Assembly (NCBI RefSeq): GCF_001426195.1
Contig: NZ_LMRS01000034.1
Span: 124,001 to 188,000 of the forward strand
DNA: 64,000 nt
Direction: 5' to 3'
From: Sphingomonas sp. Leaf339
Lineage (GTDB): Bacteria > Pseudomonadota > Alphaproteobacteria > Sphingomonadales > Sphingomonadaceae
Part shown: positions 26,247 to 35,685 of the stretch, piece by piece
Layout of the letters: each line of letters begins with the position of its first letter
Numbering within the stretch: position 1 is the stretch's first letter
Program-made: the position numbers and the translations under genes
The notes under the pieces: generated by a model
The model's input: the letters and a program-made list of their open reading frames with translations, nothing else
Database searches by the model: none
Told to the model about the DNA's origin: nothing

Positions 26247-26996
26247 TTAGTCGCGGCTGGAGCCGAACAGACGCAGGATGAACATGAACATGTTGATGAA
26301 GTCGAGATACAGGCTAAGCGCCGACATGATGACGACCTTGCCCTGCATGTCCGTGCCGGCGACCTGATAATACAGGTTTTTGGTACGCTGCGTGTCATAG
26401 GCCGTCAGCCCGGCGAACAGCAGCACGCCGACCGCGCTGATAACCAGACCCATCGGGCCGGACTGCACGAACATGTTGATGACGCTGGCGACCAGCAGGC
26501 CGACGACGCCGATGATGAGGAAGGTGCCGAACGCCGACAGGTCCTTCTTCGTCGTGTACCCGTACAGGCTAAGCGCCGCGAAGCCGGCAGCAGTCGCAAA
26601 GAAGGCCTGCGCGATCGACGTCCCCGAATAGACGAGGAAGATAGTCGACATCGACAGACCCATCAGGACCGCGAAGCCCCAGAACAGCATCTGCATCGTT
26701 GCCGTGCTCATCCGCGCCTGACCGAAGCTCATCGCGAAGACGATCGCCAGTGGCGAGAACATGATGACATACTTCAGGATGCCACCCTGCGTGAACACTT
26801 GCGCAGCGGGCGAATCGGCGCCGCCGACTGCGAATATCATCGCGACGATACCTGTCAACAGCACCGCCGAAGCCATGTAGTTGTAGACCGACAGCATGTA
26901 CGAGCGCAGCCCTGCGTCGTGGGCCGCGTCACCCGCCCGCGCGCGCGTCGTACCGAACGGCGCGGCGGTGGGTCGAGGATCAGACCAATTCGCCAT
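26247..26996 (-). CDS. Bax inhibitor-1/YccA family membrane protein
   Basis: A 249-residue inner-membrane protein with about seven helices (from MLSVYNYMASAVLLTGIVA near 34 to the end). It belongs to the BI-1 family, related to the pH-sensitive calcium leak channel YetJ. Family marks are the YNYMASAVLLTG helix, a FWGFAVLMGLSMSTIFLVYS pair of helices, and the C-terminal LTAYDTQRTKNLYY and SALSLYLDFINMFMFILRLFG segments; the Asp residues in these last blocks form the presumed calcium or proton relay. The ATG at 26996 follows AGGAG. It is a single transcription unit between a terminator and a divergent thpR gene. Confidence 0.92.
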   Translation of the reverse strand: MANWSDPRPTAAPFGTTRARAGDAAHDAGLRSYMLSVYNYMASAVLLTGIVAMIFAVGGADSPAAQVFTQGGILKYVIMFSPLAIVFAMSFGQARMSTATMQMLFWGFAVLMGLSMSTIFLVYSGTSIAQAFFATAAGFAALSLYGYTTKKDLSAFGTFLIIGVVGLLVASVINMFVQSGPMGLVISAVGVLLFAGLTAYDTQRTKNLYYQVAGTDMQGKVVIMSALSLYLDFINMFMFILRLFGSSRD

Positions 26997-27116
26997 CTGA
27001 AAAATTCTCCTGGTGGCCGGCGAGAAGGCCGGTTGCTGACAATATCGTCTTCCCCTCAACCCTTTTCAAGCGAAAGCAGTTGCATGTCCCGTCGGTCCAT
27101 TGGTTAACCATGCGTG

Positions 27117-27725
27117 ATGATCCGGTTGTTCGTTGCCCTGCGTCCACCACCCGCCATCCGCGACCGGTTGTCCGCGTTGATGGACGGGGTGCCGGGCGCG
27201 CGCTGGCAGGATGACGAACAGGTGCACCTGACCCTGCGGTTCGTGGGCGAAGTCGACCGGCATCAGGCGGAGGATCTGGCGGCGGCGCTGGGACACATCC
27301 ACGCGCCGGCGCCGATCGCGACCCTGGCGGGCGTGGGCAGTTTCGAACAACGTGGCCGGGCGGACAGCCTGTGGGCCGGCGTTGCGCCGGCCGGGCCGCT
27401 GGCGCATCTGCATGCCAAGGTCGAACAGGCCTGCGCACTGGCCGGGTTGCCGCCCGAACGGCGCGCCTATCGGCCCCACATCACCGTGGCGCGCCTGCCC
27501 CGGTCGCTGGGTGGCGCGATCGAGATCGAGCGATGGCTGGCAGCGCACGCTTCACTGGCGAGCGAGCCGTTCGTCCTGCCGCATCTGATCCTGTATCGCA
27601 GCGAACTCGCACGCAGCGGCGCGGTGTACGAGCCCGTGGCGCGGTGGCCATTGGTGGCAACGGCGGGAACCGGCGAGGCGGCTGGCGGTTCGCTCCTCAG
27701 GAACTTGGAACGGGGAGACGAATGA
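27117..27725 (+). CDS. thpR: RNA 2',3'-cyclic phosphodiesterase
   Basis: A 202-residue member of the 2H phosphoesterase superfamily (LigT/ThpR). The two catalytic His motifs are HLTLRFVGE (about 38-46) and HITVARLPR (about 121-129), both complete. It opens 2',3'-cyclic phosphates on RNA ends to 2'-phosphates. The start is ATG 27117 or the GTG at 27114; the protein begins IRLFVALRPPPAIRDRL as usual. Its TGA overlaps the ATG of the SodC-like gene (27722-27725), so the two are co-translated. Confidence 0.9.
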   Translation: MIRLFVALRPPPAIRDRLSALMDGVPGARWQDDEQVHLTLRFVGEVDRHQAEDLAAALGHIHAPAPIATLAGVGSFEQRGRADSLWAGVAPAGPLAHLHAKVEQACALAGLPPERRAYRPHITVARLPRSLGGAIEIERWLAAHASLASEPFVLPHLILYRSELARSGAVYEPVARWPLVATAGTGEAAGGSLLRNLERGDE

Positions 27726-28267
27726 TGACGATGATGAAGATGGCAGCGATCGGGATCGCGGCATTGACGATGACCGCATGCCAAAGCGACGGTGACAAGG
27801 CCGATCTCGGCGAAAGCACGCCCGGCGGTCGCAGCGCCACCGCAATGCTGCGGACGGCGGCCGGCGTGGATGTCGGGCGGGCAACCGCGACGGAAGTGGG
27901 TGGTGGCCTGCGCTTCACGATCGATGCGCGCGGTATGCCGGCGGGCATGCACGGCGCGCATGTCCATATGGTCGGTCGCTGCGACGCGCCCGATTTCGCC
28001 AGCGCGGGCGGCCACTGGAACCCGACGAGCATGCAGCACGGCACGATGAATCCGCAGGGTCCGCATACCGGCGATATGCCGAACCTGATCGTCGGCACCG
28101 ATGGCCGTGGAACGCTGGGCGTCACGGTCCCCGGCGCGACGATGGCGGGCTTGCTGGATGCCGACGGATCGGCGCTGGTGATCCATGCCAATCCCGACGA
28201 TCTGAAGACCGATCCGTCCGGCAATAGTGGCGGGCGCATTGCCTGCGGTGTATTGACGGCGAACTAA
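27722..28267 (+). CDS. Cu/Zn superoxide dismutase family lipoprotein
   Basis: A 181-residue SodC-family protein with an N-terminal lipoprotein signal (lipobox LTMTAC, Cys about 20). It dismutates superoxide in the periplasm. All metal ligands seem present: AHVHMVG (two Cu His), GGHWNP, MQHGTMN and GPHTGDMPNL (bridging and Zn His plus Asp), and VIHANPDD (Cu His). Cys residues in GRCDAP and RIACGVL would form the structural disulfide. The ATG at 27722 overlaps the thpR stop; GGGGAGA precedes it, and an ATG at 27725 is equally possible. It is followed four bases later by the convergent MFS gene. Confidence 0.9.
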   Translation: MMTMMKMAAIGIAALTMTACQSDGDKADLGESTPGGRSATAMLRTAAGVDVGRATATEVGGGLRFTIDARGMPAGMHGAHVHMVGRCDAPDFASAGGHWNPTSMQHGTMNPQGPHTGDMPNLIVGTDGRGTLGVTVPGATMAGLLDADGSALVIHANPDDLKTDPSGNSGGRIACGVLTAN

Positions 28268-28271
28268 GCGA

Positions 28272-29852
28272 TCAGATGTCCTCCCCGGCCGCCCTGGCCC
28301 GCGCCTCGCGCGTGGCCTCGGCGGTGGGGACCAGACGATAGGCGGCAATCGCCGCGACGAGGGCGATCGGTACGCTGGCCAGCAGTGACAACATGCCGGT
28401 CGACAGGCTACCGCTTAGAGTCGAAACCCGACCAGCGATGTATGGGCCGAGAGCCAAGCCGAGCAGTGTGGTGCCGATGAAAAGCGTGGCGGTGGCCGTG
28501 CCGCGCATCCGCGGCAACACCATGTCCTGCGTCGTCGCCGCCGCCGACCCCAGCGCGCAACTGGCCGTCACCTGCGCCAGAAACAGCATTGGATAGAGCA
28601 GCGTCGTGGTCGTCGCAGTGAAGGCGAGTGCGAGGAAAGGTGCCGGCACGATCGCGCCGAAGATAACGACCATAAGGCGTCCTGCCGGATTGCTGACCCG
28701 CAACCGATCCGCCACTACCCCGCCCAGCGTCACGCCGAGAAATCCCGCCAGCGCACCTGACCCGCCGATATAAAAGCCAGCGGTGGACGGCGAAGCGCCA
28801 AGTACCCGCAACGCATAGGGCGCCGCCCAGAAACTGGCGGCATAGGCCATAAAGGCGTTGAGGCCATAGGCGACGACAGTACACAGAAACGCCGGCGTGC
28901 CGACGATCAGGGCAAAGGCGGGCGGATCGCGACGACGCAGCGCGCAGGCCCATGAAAACACCGCATAGGCCCCGATGCCGATCGCGGTCCATTGTGGCCA
29001 TGGTTCGCCGATGGACACCAGACCCGTGACCGCTGCGACGGTTATCCCCAGCGCTAGCAGGTTCACCATCAATGCCCGCGCGCCACCCGCCGCCGCCCCG
29101 ATCAGCGTCAGCGGCGGAATGATCGTGATTAGCTCCTGCCCGAAGGCGCGGAACGGCGCCGGATGCCGGTCGGGCGGGGGCAGCCCCTCCACCGCGCCCC
29201 GGATCGGTTCGCGCAGCGTGCTGATCCACAGGGCGACGAAAAGGCCGGGCAGGCCGACCGCCATGAACGCAGCCTGCCAGCCGACCAGCCCGCCGGGGCC
29301 GCCATTCGGCCATGCCCGGTTCCAGTTCTGGACGATCAGGCCGCCGATGAAGAGCGACACGCCGCCGCCGACATAGAGGCCGGCCGAGTAAATCGAGAGC
29401 GCGGTGGCGCGCAGGCGTTTGGGGAACCAGTCCGAGATCAGCGAATAGGCGGAAGGGCTGGCCGTCGCTTCACCGATGCCGACGCCGATCCGTGCGGCGG
29501 CGAGGTGACCGCCCGATCGCGACAGCCCGGACAGCGCGGTCATCGCCGACCACAGTGTCAGACCAATCACCATCAGCCGGCCACGATGCCAGTTATCCGC
29601 TAACCGCCCCAGCGGAATGCCGAACAGCGAATAGAAGACACCGAACGCCGTGCCGTACAGGAACCCGAGATCCTCGTCCCGCAGGTTCAGGTCGCGTTTG
29701 ATATCCTCGGCCAGAATCGAGATGATCTGACGATCGACGAAATTCAGGACATAGACGAGGAAGAGGATGCCCAGCACATACCAGGCATACGGAGACGCAT
29801 GTGACGCCGCGCCATCGGTAGCCGCATCGCGGCCGGGGGCGGTATCCGCCAT
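28272..29852 (-). CDS. MFS transporter, spinster-like
   Basis: A 526-residue major facilitator with about twelve membrane helices. The first helix contains LGILFLVYVLNFVDRQIIS (about 28-46), typical of the spinster group common in sphingomonads, and the loop motif GRLADNWHRGRLM (about 83-95) follows helix 2. Further marks are RIGVGIGEATASPSAYSLIS (about 121-140). Transported molecule is unknown; related proteins move lipids, sugars or aromatic acids. It is longer than most (about 450), because of an extended loop between helices 6 and 7. No regulator is adjacent, so the substrate gets no help from context. Confidence 0.87.
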   Translation of the reverse strand: MADTAPGRDAATDGAASHASPYAWYVLGILFLVYVLNFVDRQIISILAEDIKRDLNLRDEDLGFLYGTAFGVFYSLFGIPLGRLADNWHRGRLMVIGLTLWSAMTALSGLSRSGGHLAAARIGVGIGEATASPSAYSLISDWFPKRLRATALSIYSAGLYVGGGVSLFIGGLIVQNWNRAWPNGGPGGLVGWQAAFMAVGLPGLFVALWISTLREPIRGAVEGLPPPDRHPAPFRAFGQELITIIPPLTLIGAAAGGARALMVNLLALGITVAAVTGLVSIGEPWPQWTAIGIGAYAVFSWACALRRRDPPAFALIVGTPAFLCTVVAYGLNAFMAYAASFWAAPYALRVLGASPSTAGFYIGGSGALAGFLGVTLGGVVADRLRVSNPAGRLMVVIFGAIVPAPFLALAFTATTTTLLYPMLFLAQVTASCALGSAAATTQDMVLPRMRGTATATLFIGTTLLGLALGPYIAGRVSTLSGSLSTGMLSLLASVPIALVAAIAAYRLVPTAEATREARARAAGEDI

Positions 29853-29938
29853 GATCTCTCCCGATTTCTACTCTTTGGACATCGAGTATCCACCGGCGCT
29901 ATCCCGGCGACAAGCCCTTTTCGGATAACGGGTATGGT

Positions 29939-30406
29939 CTATCGGCTGGGACGCAAACCGGTTTGACGGATCGATTCGAAGGACATGGTGGGAATGGCGT
30001 AGGGATCAAACTTGGCCAGAGGCTGGTCCAGATCGATCGGCAATTCCTGTTCGCGCGGGGGCGGCGTGCCGATTTCCGCCATTGTCAGCGGCCAGCGTGG
30101 CGGCGCATCTGGATGGGCGTCGGCCCGGCGGACAACGGGTGCATTGCCCAATGGTCGGTCGAGCGGGCCGCCCTTCCCCCAGATCAGATAAAGTGCGGCC
30201 CAGACGACCATACCAGACGCACAACCGGCCGCGAGCAGCAGGACGGTCGGATCGGGCAGCCGGTCCGTCCCCGCGAGCCGGCTCAGGTCGGCCAGCCGTT
30301 CCGCCGGCATCTGCGCGACGAGTCCGGCCCCCGCCGACCCAGCGAGAAGGCCTCCGATGACCGGCAGCATTCTCGACAAACGACGGCGGTGGGAGGGTCG
30401 GGTCAT
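29939..30406 (-). CDS. Uncharacterised membrane protein
   Basis: A 155-residue protein with two likely membrane segments: MLPVIGGLLAGSAGAGLVAQM (about 13-33) and LLLAAGCASGMVVWAALYLIWG (about 56-77). The remaining C-terminal half is Pro-rich and probably soluble (PLTMAEIGTPPPREQELPID). It is not assigned to a family. It lies between the MFS gene and the PfpI gene, all on the same strand, with gaps of about 90 and 100 bases. It has a complete frame and ATG start, so a real small gene is likely. Confidence 0.65.
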   Translation of the reverse strand: MTRPSHRRRLSRMLPVIGGLLAGSAGAGLVAQMPAERLADLSRLAGTDRLPDPTVLLLAAGCASGMVVWAALYLIWGKGGPLDRPLGNAPVVRRADAHPDAPPRWPLTMAEIGTPPPREQELPIDLDQPLAKFDPYAIPTMSFESIRQTGLRPSR

Positions 30407-30504
30407 GATGACGGCCTGTCACGCGGCCTCCACCAGCCGCTGGTAACCATCATCATAGCCCAAAACATTTGACAGCCAACCGGCCAGTGCCGGTTTTTAA
30501 CGGA

Positions 30505-31065
30505 TCAGGCCGGCTCGTCCGCTAGTTCCTTCACCAGCGCGTCGATGATCGCGCGATTGAACGCGGGGATATCGTCAGGATTGCGGCTGGTGATGAGGTT
30601 GCCATCGACGACAACTTCCTGATCGACCACATCGGCGCCGGCGTTTTCGAGATCGGTGCGGATCGAGGGATAACTGGTGAGCTGGCGGCCATCGATCACA
30701 TCCGCCTCGGCCAGCAGCCATGGACCGTGACAGATCGCAGCAACGATCTTGTCGTCTTCCATGAATTCCGCGACGATCTCGACCGCGCGTTCCTCCAGTC
30801 GCAGCTTGTCGGGATTGCACGTGCCGCCGGGCAGGATCAGCGCGTCGTAATCGTCGGTATCGACGTCATCCAGCGTCAGGTCCGGCGTGGCGGTTTCCGC
30901 CTTGTTGATGTCCTGTTCCATGCCCTGGATCGGGTCCAGCCGGATCGAGGCCAGCGTCACCGTCGCGCCGGCGGCCTCCAGCGCCTTTTTCGGTTCGAAC
31001 AGCTCCACCGTTTCGAAACCGTCGGCCGCGAGCATCAGCACGCGCGCATTCGATAGGTCGGCCAT
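30505..31065 (-). CDS. DJ-1/PfpI family protein (class I glutamine amidotransferase-like)
   Basis: A 186-residue PfpI/YhbO-type protein. The nucleophile elbow is AAICHGPWLLAEADV (about 111-125), with Cys114 followed by His, and the acidic partner is in ALILPGGTCNPDKLR (about 75-89). Members act as deglycases, glyoxalases or chaperones in stress. Start ATG 31065 follows AGGAG with correct spacing. Upstream there is a GGAAC-N16-GGTT sequence (31097-31122), close to the EcfG consensus. Divergent from topoisomerase IB with 123 bases between starts. Confidence 0.9.
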   Translation of the reverse strand: MADLSNARVLMLAADGFETVELFEPKKALEAAGATVTLASIRLDPIQGMEQDINKAETATPDLTLDDVDTDDYDALILPGGTCNPDKLRLEERAVEIVAEFMEDDKIVAAICHGPWLLAEADVIDGRQLTSYPSIRTDLENAGADVVDQEVVVDGNLITSRNPDDIPAFNRAIIDALVKELADEPA

Positions 31066-31096
31066 GACGTAACTCCTGTGGATCGGGGAACCGCAT

Positions 31097-31122
31097 CAAC
31101 CCCCGCCCTGCCCCGCCGTTCC
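31097..31122 (-). promoter_or_regulatory. Possible EcfG-type promoter of the PfpI gene
   Basis: Minus strand: GGAAC, then 16 bases, then GGTT (CGTT in the consensus) about 32 bases upstream of ATG 31065. One position deviates, so this is weaker than the sites at 22448 and 25362. Confidence 0.4.
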
Positions 31123-31188
31123 GGAACGATGCGACGACCTTGCGCATTGGCCATGATGAAACGTCCGTGACGGATCGAAGGAGAGTCG

Positions 31189-32187
31189 ATGGCTGGCAGG
31201 ATCGTGTACTCAGACGACTCGAAACCCGGCATCACGCGGGCCAAGGTCCGCAATGGATGGGCTTATTATGGGGTCGATGGCGAGCGCATCACCGACCGCG
31301 ATGAGATCGACCGCCTGGACGCCGTTGGTCTGCCGCCAGCCTATCGCGACGCCTGGTTCAATCCGAAGGCGAACGGCCATATCCAGGCGGTCGGCTGGGA
31401 CGAAAAGGGCCGCAAGCAGTATCGCTATCACACCGGCTTTCGCGAGGCGCAGGAGGCAGCGAAGTATGAGTTGTGCGCCGATTTCGGTCATTGTCTGCCC
31501 AGCATCCGCAAGCGGATCGAAAGTGATCTGCGCAAACGCAGGCTGTGCAAGGATCGCGCCGTCGCGGCCATCGTGCGCCTGCTCGACGTCGGCCATCTGC
31601 GCGTCGGCAACGAGGCGTATGCCCAGGCAAACAAGAGCTTCGGCGCAACGACGCTGCGCAAGCGGCACGGCGAGGTGAAGGGCGCGACACTGAGATTAAG
31701 ATACAAGGGTAAATCGGGTAAGGAACGTGATACGAAGATCACCGACCGCGCCCTCGCGCGGACCGTCAGGTCGATGCAGGATCTGGACGAGCAGCATCTG
31801 TTCGCTTGGGTCGATGCCGAGGGTGTAGCCCATCCCGTCACGTCATCCGACGTCAACACCTATATCAAGGAAGCGTCAGGCCGCGACTTCACTGCCAAGC
31901 ACTTCCGCACATGGTGCGCCAGCGTGACCGCGTTCGAGGCGCTCGCCTCGGCGGAGCGCGACCTGAGTTTGAAGACAATGCTGGAACCGGTGGTCGCCCG
32001 GCTGGGCAATACCGCGGCGATCGCGCGCAAAAGCTATGTTCACCCGGCGCTCATCGCATTGGTCAAAAAGGGTCAATCGACCTTCCGCGCGGCGGTCCGT
32101 TTGCCGCGCGCCAAGCGGTATCTGAGCCGCGAGGAACGCGGCCTCATCGCCTTTCTGGAAACCGGCAGTCCCGCGACGGGCGCCTGA
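31189..32187 (+). CDS. DNA topoisomerase IB (poxvirus-like)
   Basis: A 332-residue type IB topoisomerase that relaxes supercoils through a 3'-phosphotyrosine. The N-terminal clamp (about 1-75) opens MAGRIVYSDDSKPGITRAK. The catalytic domain has RVGNEAYAQANKSFGATTLRKRH (about 139-161), with the first Arg near it, LRLRYKGKSGKERD (Lys), FRTWCASV (second Arg, about 238-245) and the nucleophilic Tyr in IARKSYVHPAL (about 280-290). All five catalytic regions are visible. AAGGAGAG precedes the ATG. Its stop overlaps the ATG of the MscS gene by one base. Confidence 0.92.
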   Translation: MAGRIVYSDDSKPGITRAKVRNGWAYYGVDGERITDRDEIDRLDAVGLPPAYRDAWFNPKANGHIQAVGWDEKGRKQYRYHTGFREAQEAAKYELCADFGHCLPSIRKRIESDLRKRRLCKDRAVAAIVRLLDVGHLRVGNEAYAQANKSFGATTLRKRHGEVKGATLRLRYKGKSGKERDTKITDRALARTVRSMQDLDEQHLFAWVDAEGVAHPVTSSDVNTYIKEASGRDFTAKHFRTWCASVTAFEALASAERDLSLKTMLEPVVARLGNTAAIARKSYVHPALIALVKKGQSTFRAAVRLPRAKRYLSREERGLIAFLETGSPATGA

Positions 32188-33383
32188 TGAGTAGATCCAT
32201 GGCCACTTCCTCCGTTACCAACACCGCTGCACCACTGATCGATACCGACGGGTTGCAGGAGCATACCCGCGGGCTGGCATCCGCCAGCACGGTTTGGCTG
32301 CAAACGCATTGGCTGCAGATCCTGATCGCCTTCGGGATCGGTGCGGCGATCGTTCTTGCGTTGCATGCCGCCCGGCGGGTGGCGGGCAAGCTGGCCGCGC
32401 GCGATCCGCAGGGGCGTGCGGGCTGGATATCGATCATCGGTCGCGCGCTGGTCAGGACCGGCAATTTCTTCATGCTGATGCTCGCGGCCAAGCTGGTCGT
32501 GGGTTACGCAGGGGCGCCGAGCCAAGTCGATACGACGGTCAATTTTCTGTGGACGCTGGCCTCCGTCTTCCAGTTCGCGATCTGGGCACGGGAGGTCATC
32601 CTCGGCGCGATTGAGCATCGCACCCAGTCGGCGCATTATTCGGGCGAAGCGCTGCTCTCCGCGATGGGGCTGATCCGCCTGCTCGTGACGTTTGCGTTAT
32701 TCGCGATCGCCTTTGTCGTGGTGCTCGACAATCTGGGCGTCAACGTGACCGGTCTAGTTGCGGGCCTGGGTGTGGGTGGCATCGCGATCGGCCTAGCGGC
32801 ACAGGGCATCTTTGCGGACCTTTTTGCGGCGCTAGCGATCATCTTCGACCGGCCGTTCCGGCGCGGCGACAAGGTGTCGTACGACACGACGACGGGCGTA
32901 ATCGAGTCGATCGGCCTAAAATCGACGCGCATCCGATCGTTCGGGGGCGAGATGCGGGTGATCTCGAATCGGCAATTGCTCGACAAGGAGATACAGAACA
33001 TTTCCAACCGCGATCACGTCCGCGTGCCGTTCACGATCGGCATCGCCTATGAAACGCCGCCCGATACGCTGGCGCGCGTACCGCAAATCCTGACCGAAAT
33101 TGTCGAGGGCGAGGGCGGCAAGGTGGCGCGGGCCGGGTTCGAGAGTTTCGGCGCCAGCTCGCTCGACTTCGCGTTGCAGTTCGACGTGCCGGGCGACGAC
33201 TGGCCCACCGCGCATTCGACCCGTGATCGCATTCTGGTGGCGCTGATGCGACGGTTTGCGGTGGAAGGAATCGTCATCCCCTATCCCACGCAAACCACAT
33301 TTACCGCCGCGCCCGATGGATCACTCATCATGCCCTATGCCCAAGTGCAGCCGGTGTCGGTCAAGAATCAGCCCGGCGCTTGA
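32187..33383 (+). CDS. Mechanosensitive ion channel (MscS family)
   Basis: A 398-residue inner-membrane channel that opens on osmotic downshift. After a short hydrophilic N-terminus there are about four to five helices (about 40-215). The pore helix is VTGLVAGLGVGGIAIGLAAQ (about 188-207), with the Gly/Ala pattern of TM3, followed by the beta domain (about 215-280; DRPFRRGDKVSYDTTTGVIE) and the mixed C-terminal domain. The ATG at 32187 overlaps the topoisomerase stop (TGATG), so the two are co-translated; an in-frame ATG at 32199 is an alternative. The pairing with topoisomerase IB, DJ-1 and nearby stress promoters suggests an osmotic or general stress role. Confidence 0.92.
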   Translation: MSRSMATSSVTNTAAPLIDTDGLQEHTRGLASASTVWLQTHWLQILIAFGIGAAIVLALHAARRVAGKLAARDPQGRAGWISIIGRALVRTGNFFMLMLAAKLVVGYAGAPSQVDTTVNFLWTLASVFQFAIWAREVILGAIEHRTQSAHYSGEALLSAMGLIRLLVTFALFAIAFVVVLDNLGVNVTGLVAGLGVGGIAIGLAAQGIFADLFAALAIIFDRPFRRGDKVSYDTTTGVIESIGLKSTRIRSFGGEMRVISNRQLLDKEIQNISNRDHVRVPFTIGIAYETPPDTLARVPQILTEIVEGEGGKVARAGFESFGASSLDFALQFDVPGDDWPTAHSTRDRILVALMRRFAVEGIVIPYPTQTTFTAAPDGSLIMPYAQVQPVSVKNQPGA

Positions 33384-33401
33384 GCCGGGATAGATCGATC
33401 C

Positions 33402-33830
33402 TTAAATTCTACTGGTGCGATGATCGGTGGCGGCGGGAGGCAGCGTCGCCTCCATGCGGCAGATGTGCCGCGCACGGGCGATCGCCATCAGGGTCGCCGT
33501 CGCCTTGTCGATCCCGATCGCGGTTAGTCGCCAGCGAACCGGGTGCGCGGCGGCATCGACCGCTTCGACCAGCGCATCATTCTCCATTGCGCTCATCCAG
33601 CGTCGGGTAATCGGCATGTCGCCGGTGGTTGCCGCCGATATTTCAGGCGCGGTCATTGCGGTGTCCTGCGCGGCGGCGATGTAGAGGCTGTAGAGAATCA
33701 GGATGGCGTAATCATGGACGTAACCGCGTGGCATCGCCGCGGCGAGAACCCGTTTGGCGGCAATCAGTTGGCGCGCGCCTAATACGAGTTCATCGGTGAT
33801 GGTTGATCGCCTGTCGTGATCGTTCGCCAC
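33402..33830 (-). CDS. Putative MarR-like winged-helix protein
   Basis: A 142-residue helical protein beginning with GTG at 33830 (GGAG about ten bases upstream). The central part LILYSLYIAAAQDTAMTAPEISAA and GDMPITRRWMSAMENDALVE resembles a MarR-type or other winged-helix regulator in which a helix-turn-helix is followed by a wing (WRLTAIGIDKATATL). The similarity is weak and read by eye; the target is unknown. It is convergent with the MscS gene and divergent from the interrupted GH39 gene. Confidence 0.6.
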   Translation of the reverse strand: MANDHDRRSTITDELVLGARQLIAAKRVLAAAMPRGYVHDYAILILYSLYIAAAQDTAMTAPEISAATTGDMPITRRWMSAMENDALVEAVDAAAHPVRWRLTAIGIDKATATLMAIARARHICRMEATLPPAATDHRTSRI

Positions 33831-33992
33831 CGGATTATCACTCCCATAACATCCTTGGTGTGCCTTTCATGCCCGCTCAAACCGGCAAGCGCCAGAAGGT
33901 TGCAAACGGTGGCACTGGCGCAGCGGAGGAAGTTGGGCGATGATCCGGCAGGCCCCGCGCGACGACCGGGCATTACGAGGGAGCAGCATGCC

Positions 33993-35681
33993 ATGACGAC
34001 CACGATCATGAGGGCCGCCGCGCTGGCGCTTACCTTCGGTACGGCCGGACAGGCGCAGACCCCGACGACGCGACCGGTCACGATCACGGTCAATGCGAGC
34101 CGATCGACCGGCACATTGCCACCAATCTGACGCTTCTTTGGCGCCGACGAACCCAATTATGCGACGATGAAGGACGGGCGGAAACTGATCGCCGATCTGG
34201 GCGCGCTCAGGCCCGGTGCGATCTATTTCCGGGCGCACAATCTGCTGAACACCGGCGACGGCACGCCCGCGTTCAAATGGGGCAGCACCAACATCTACAC
34301 CGAGGACCGGAACGGCAAGCCGATCTACGACTTCACCGTCGTCGACCGCATCATCGATACCTATCTGGCCCGCGGCGTGCGCCCATATCTGCAGGTCGGC
34401 TTCATGCCGCAAGCATTGTCCAGCGCGCCGGCGGGGACGCCGTATCAGCATGGCTGGCGGCCCGGTTTCGCCTATGAACTGATCGGCGGAGCATGGAACG
34501 CGCCACCGCGCGATTACGGCAAGTGGGCCGAACTGGTCTATCGCTGGACGCGCCACAACGTCGATTGATACGGTGCCGATGAAGTGCGCCACTGGTATTT
34601 TGAGGTGTGGAACGAGCCGAACGGCCCGTCCTACTGGACCGGCACGCCCGAAGAGTTCCAGCGCCTGCACGACACCGCGATCAACGCGGTCCGACGCGCG
34701 CTGCCCGATGCGCGGGTCGGTGGCCCCGATGTGGCGGGGTCGGGCGGCGCATTCATGGACGCGTTTCTGGCGCATGTGGCGCGCGGCAAGAACTTCGCGA
34801 CGGGGAAGGTCGGGACGCCGACTGACTTCCTCGCCTTCCATGCCAAGGGCAGCCCGAGCTTCGTCGATGGCCACGTCCGAATGGGCATCGCCAACCATCT
34901 ACGCGGCGTCGACACGGGTTTCGCCAAGATCGCGGCGGTGCCGGAGTTGAAGGATAAGCCGATCGTGATCGGAGAGAGCGATCCGGAAGGATGCGCCGCC
35001 TGCCCCGGCGCGCAGAACGCGTATCGCAACGGCACAATGTATTCGAGCTACACCGCCGCCAGTTTCGCCCGCATCTGGGATCTGGCGGCGAAGCACCGCG
35101 TCAATCTGGAGGGCGCGTTGACCTGGGCGTTCACGTTCGAGGACCAGCCATGGTTCGCCGGCTATCGCCAGTTGGCGACCAACGGCATCGACCTGCCCGT
35201 GTTGAACGTGTTCCGGCTGTTCGCCAGGCTAGGGCCGGAGCGGCTGGCGACGACAAGCAGTGGCGAGGTGCCGCTGGCCACGATGATCGCCGATGGCGTT
35301 CGCGGCACTCCCGATGTCGCCGCGATCGCGACGCGCGATGCCGCCGGACGGGTCGCCATTCTGGCATCGCATTATCACGACGACGACATCGCCGGACCCG
35401 CTGCTCAGGTAAAGATCGCGGTGACGGGATTGGGCGGCACACCGCGAGCGATGCGGATGTGGCGGGTAGATGCGACGCACGCCAATGCCTTCACCGCGTG
35501 GAAGGCGATGGGATCACCAATCGCACCCGACGCCGATCGCTATGCACAACTGGCGCGTGCCGCCACCCTGACCGCCGAGGCGCCGCAACGGATCGAGACG
35601 CGCGGCGGTCGCGCATCCATCGGCCTGACCGTGCCGCGGCAGGGCGTGGTGCTGATCGAGTTGGAGCCGGGCATACGCTAA
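33993..35681 (+). pseudogene. GH39 family glycosidase (beta-xylosidase-like) with two in-frame TGA codons
   Basis: One frame of 563 codons encodes an exported glycoside hydrolase of family 39. It starts ATG 33993 with a signal peptide (MTTTIMRAAALALTFGTAGQAQ). TGA codons occur at 34128-34130 (codon 46; PPI-stop-RFFGADEPNY, where Trp is expected) and 34566-34568 (codon 192; HNVD-stop-YGADEV, where Arg or similar is expected). No frameshift exists, and downstream conservation is full: acid/base Glu in FEVWNEPN (about 202-209) and nucleophile Glu in VIGESDPEG. Single-base changes (TGG to TGA, CGA to TGA) explain both. It would make a truncated peptide unless the codons are read through. Loss looks recent. 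It converges with the GH18-CE4-GT2 gene. Confidence 0.82.
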
Positions 35682-35685
35682 TCCT

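Noticed and set aside
34120..34170. Selenocysteine insertion at the GH39 TGA codons
   Set aside because: The expected residues are Trp and Arg-like rather than Cys, no convincing SECIS-type hairpin directly after the TGA was seen, and GH39 enzymes are not selenoproteins.
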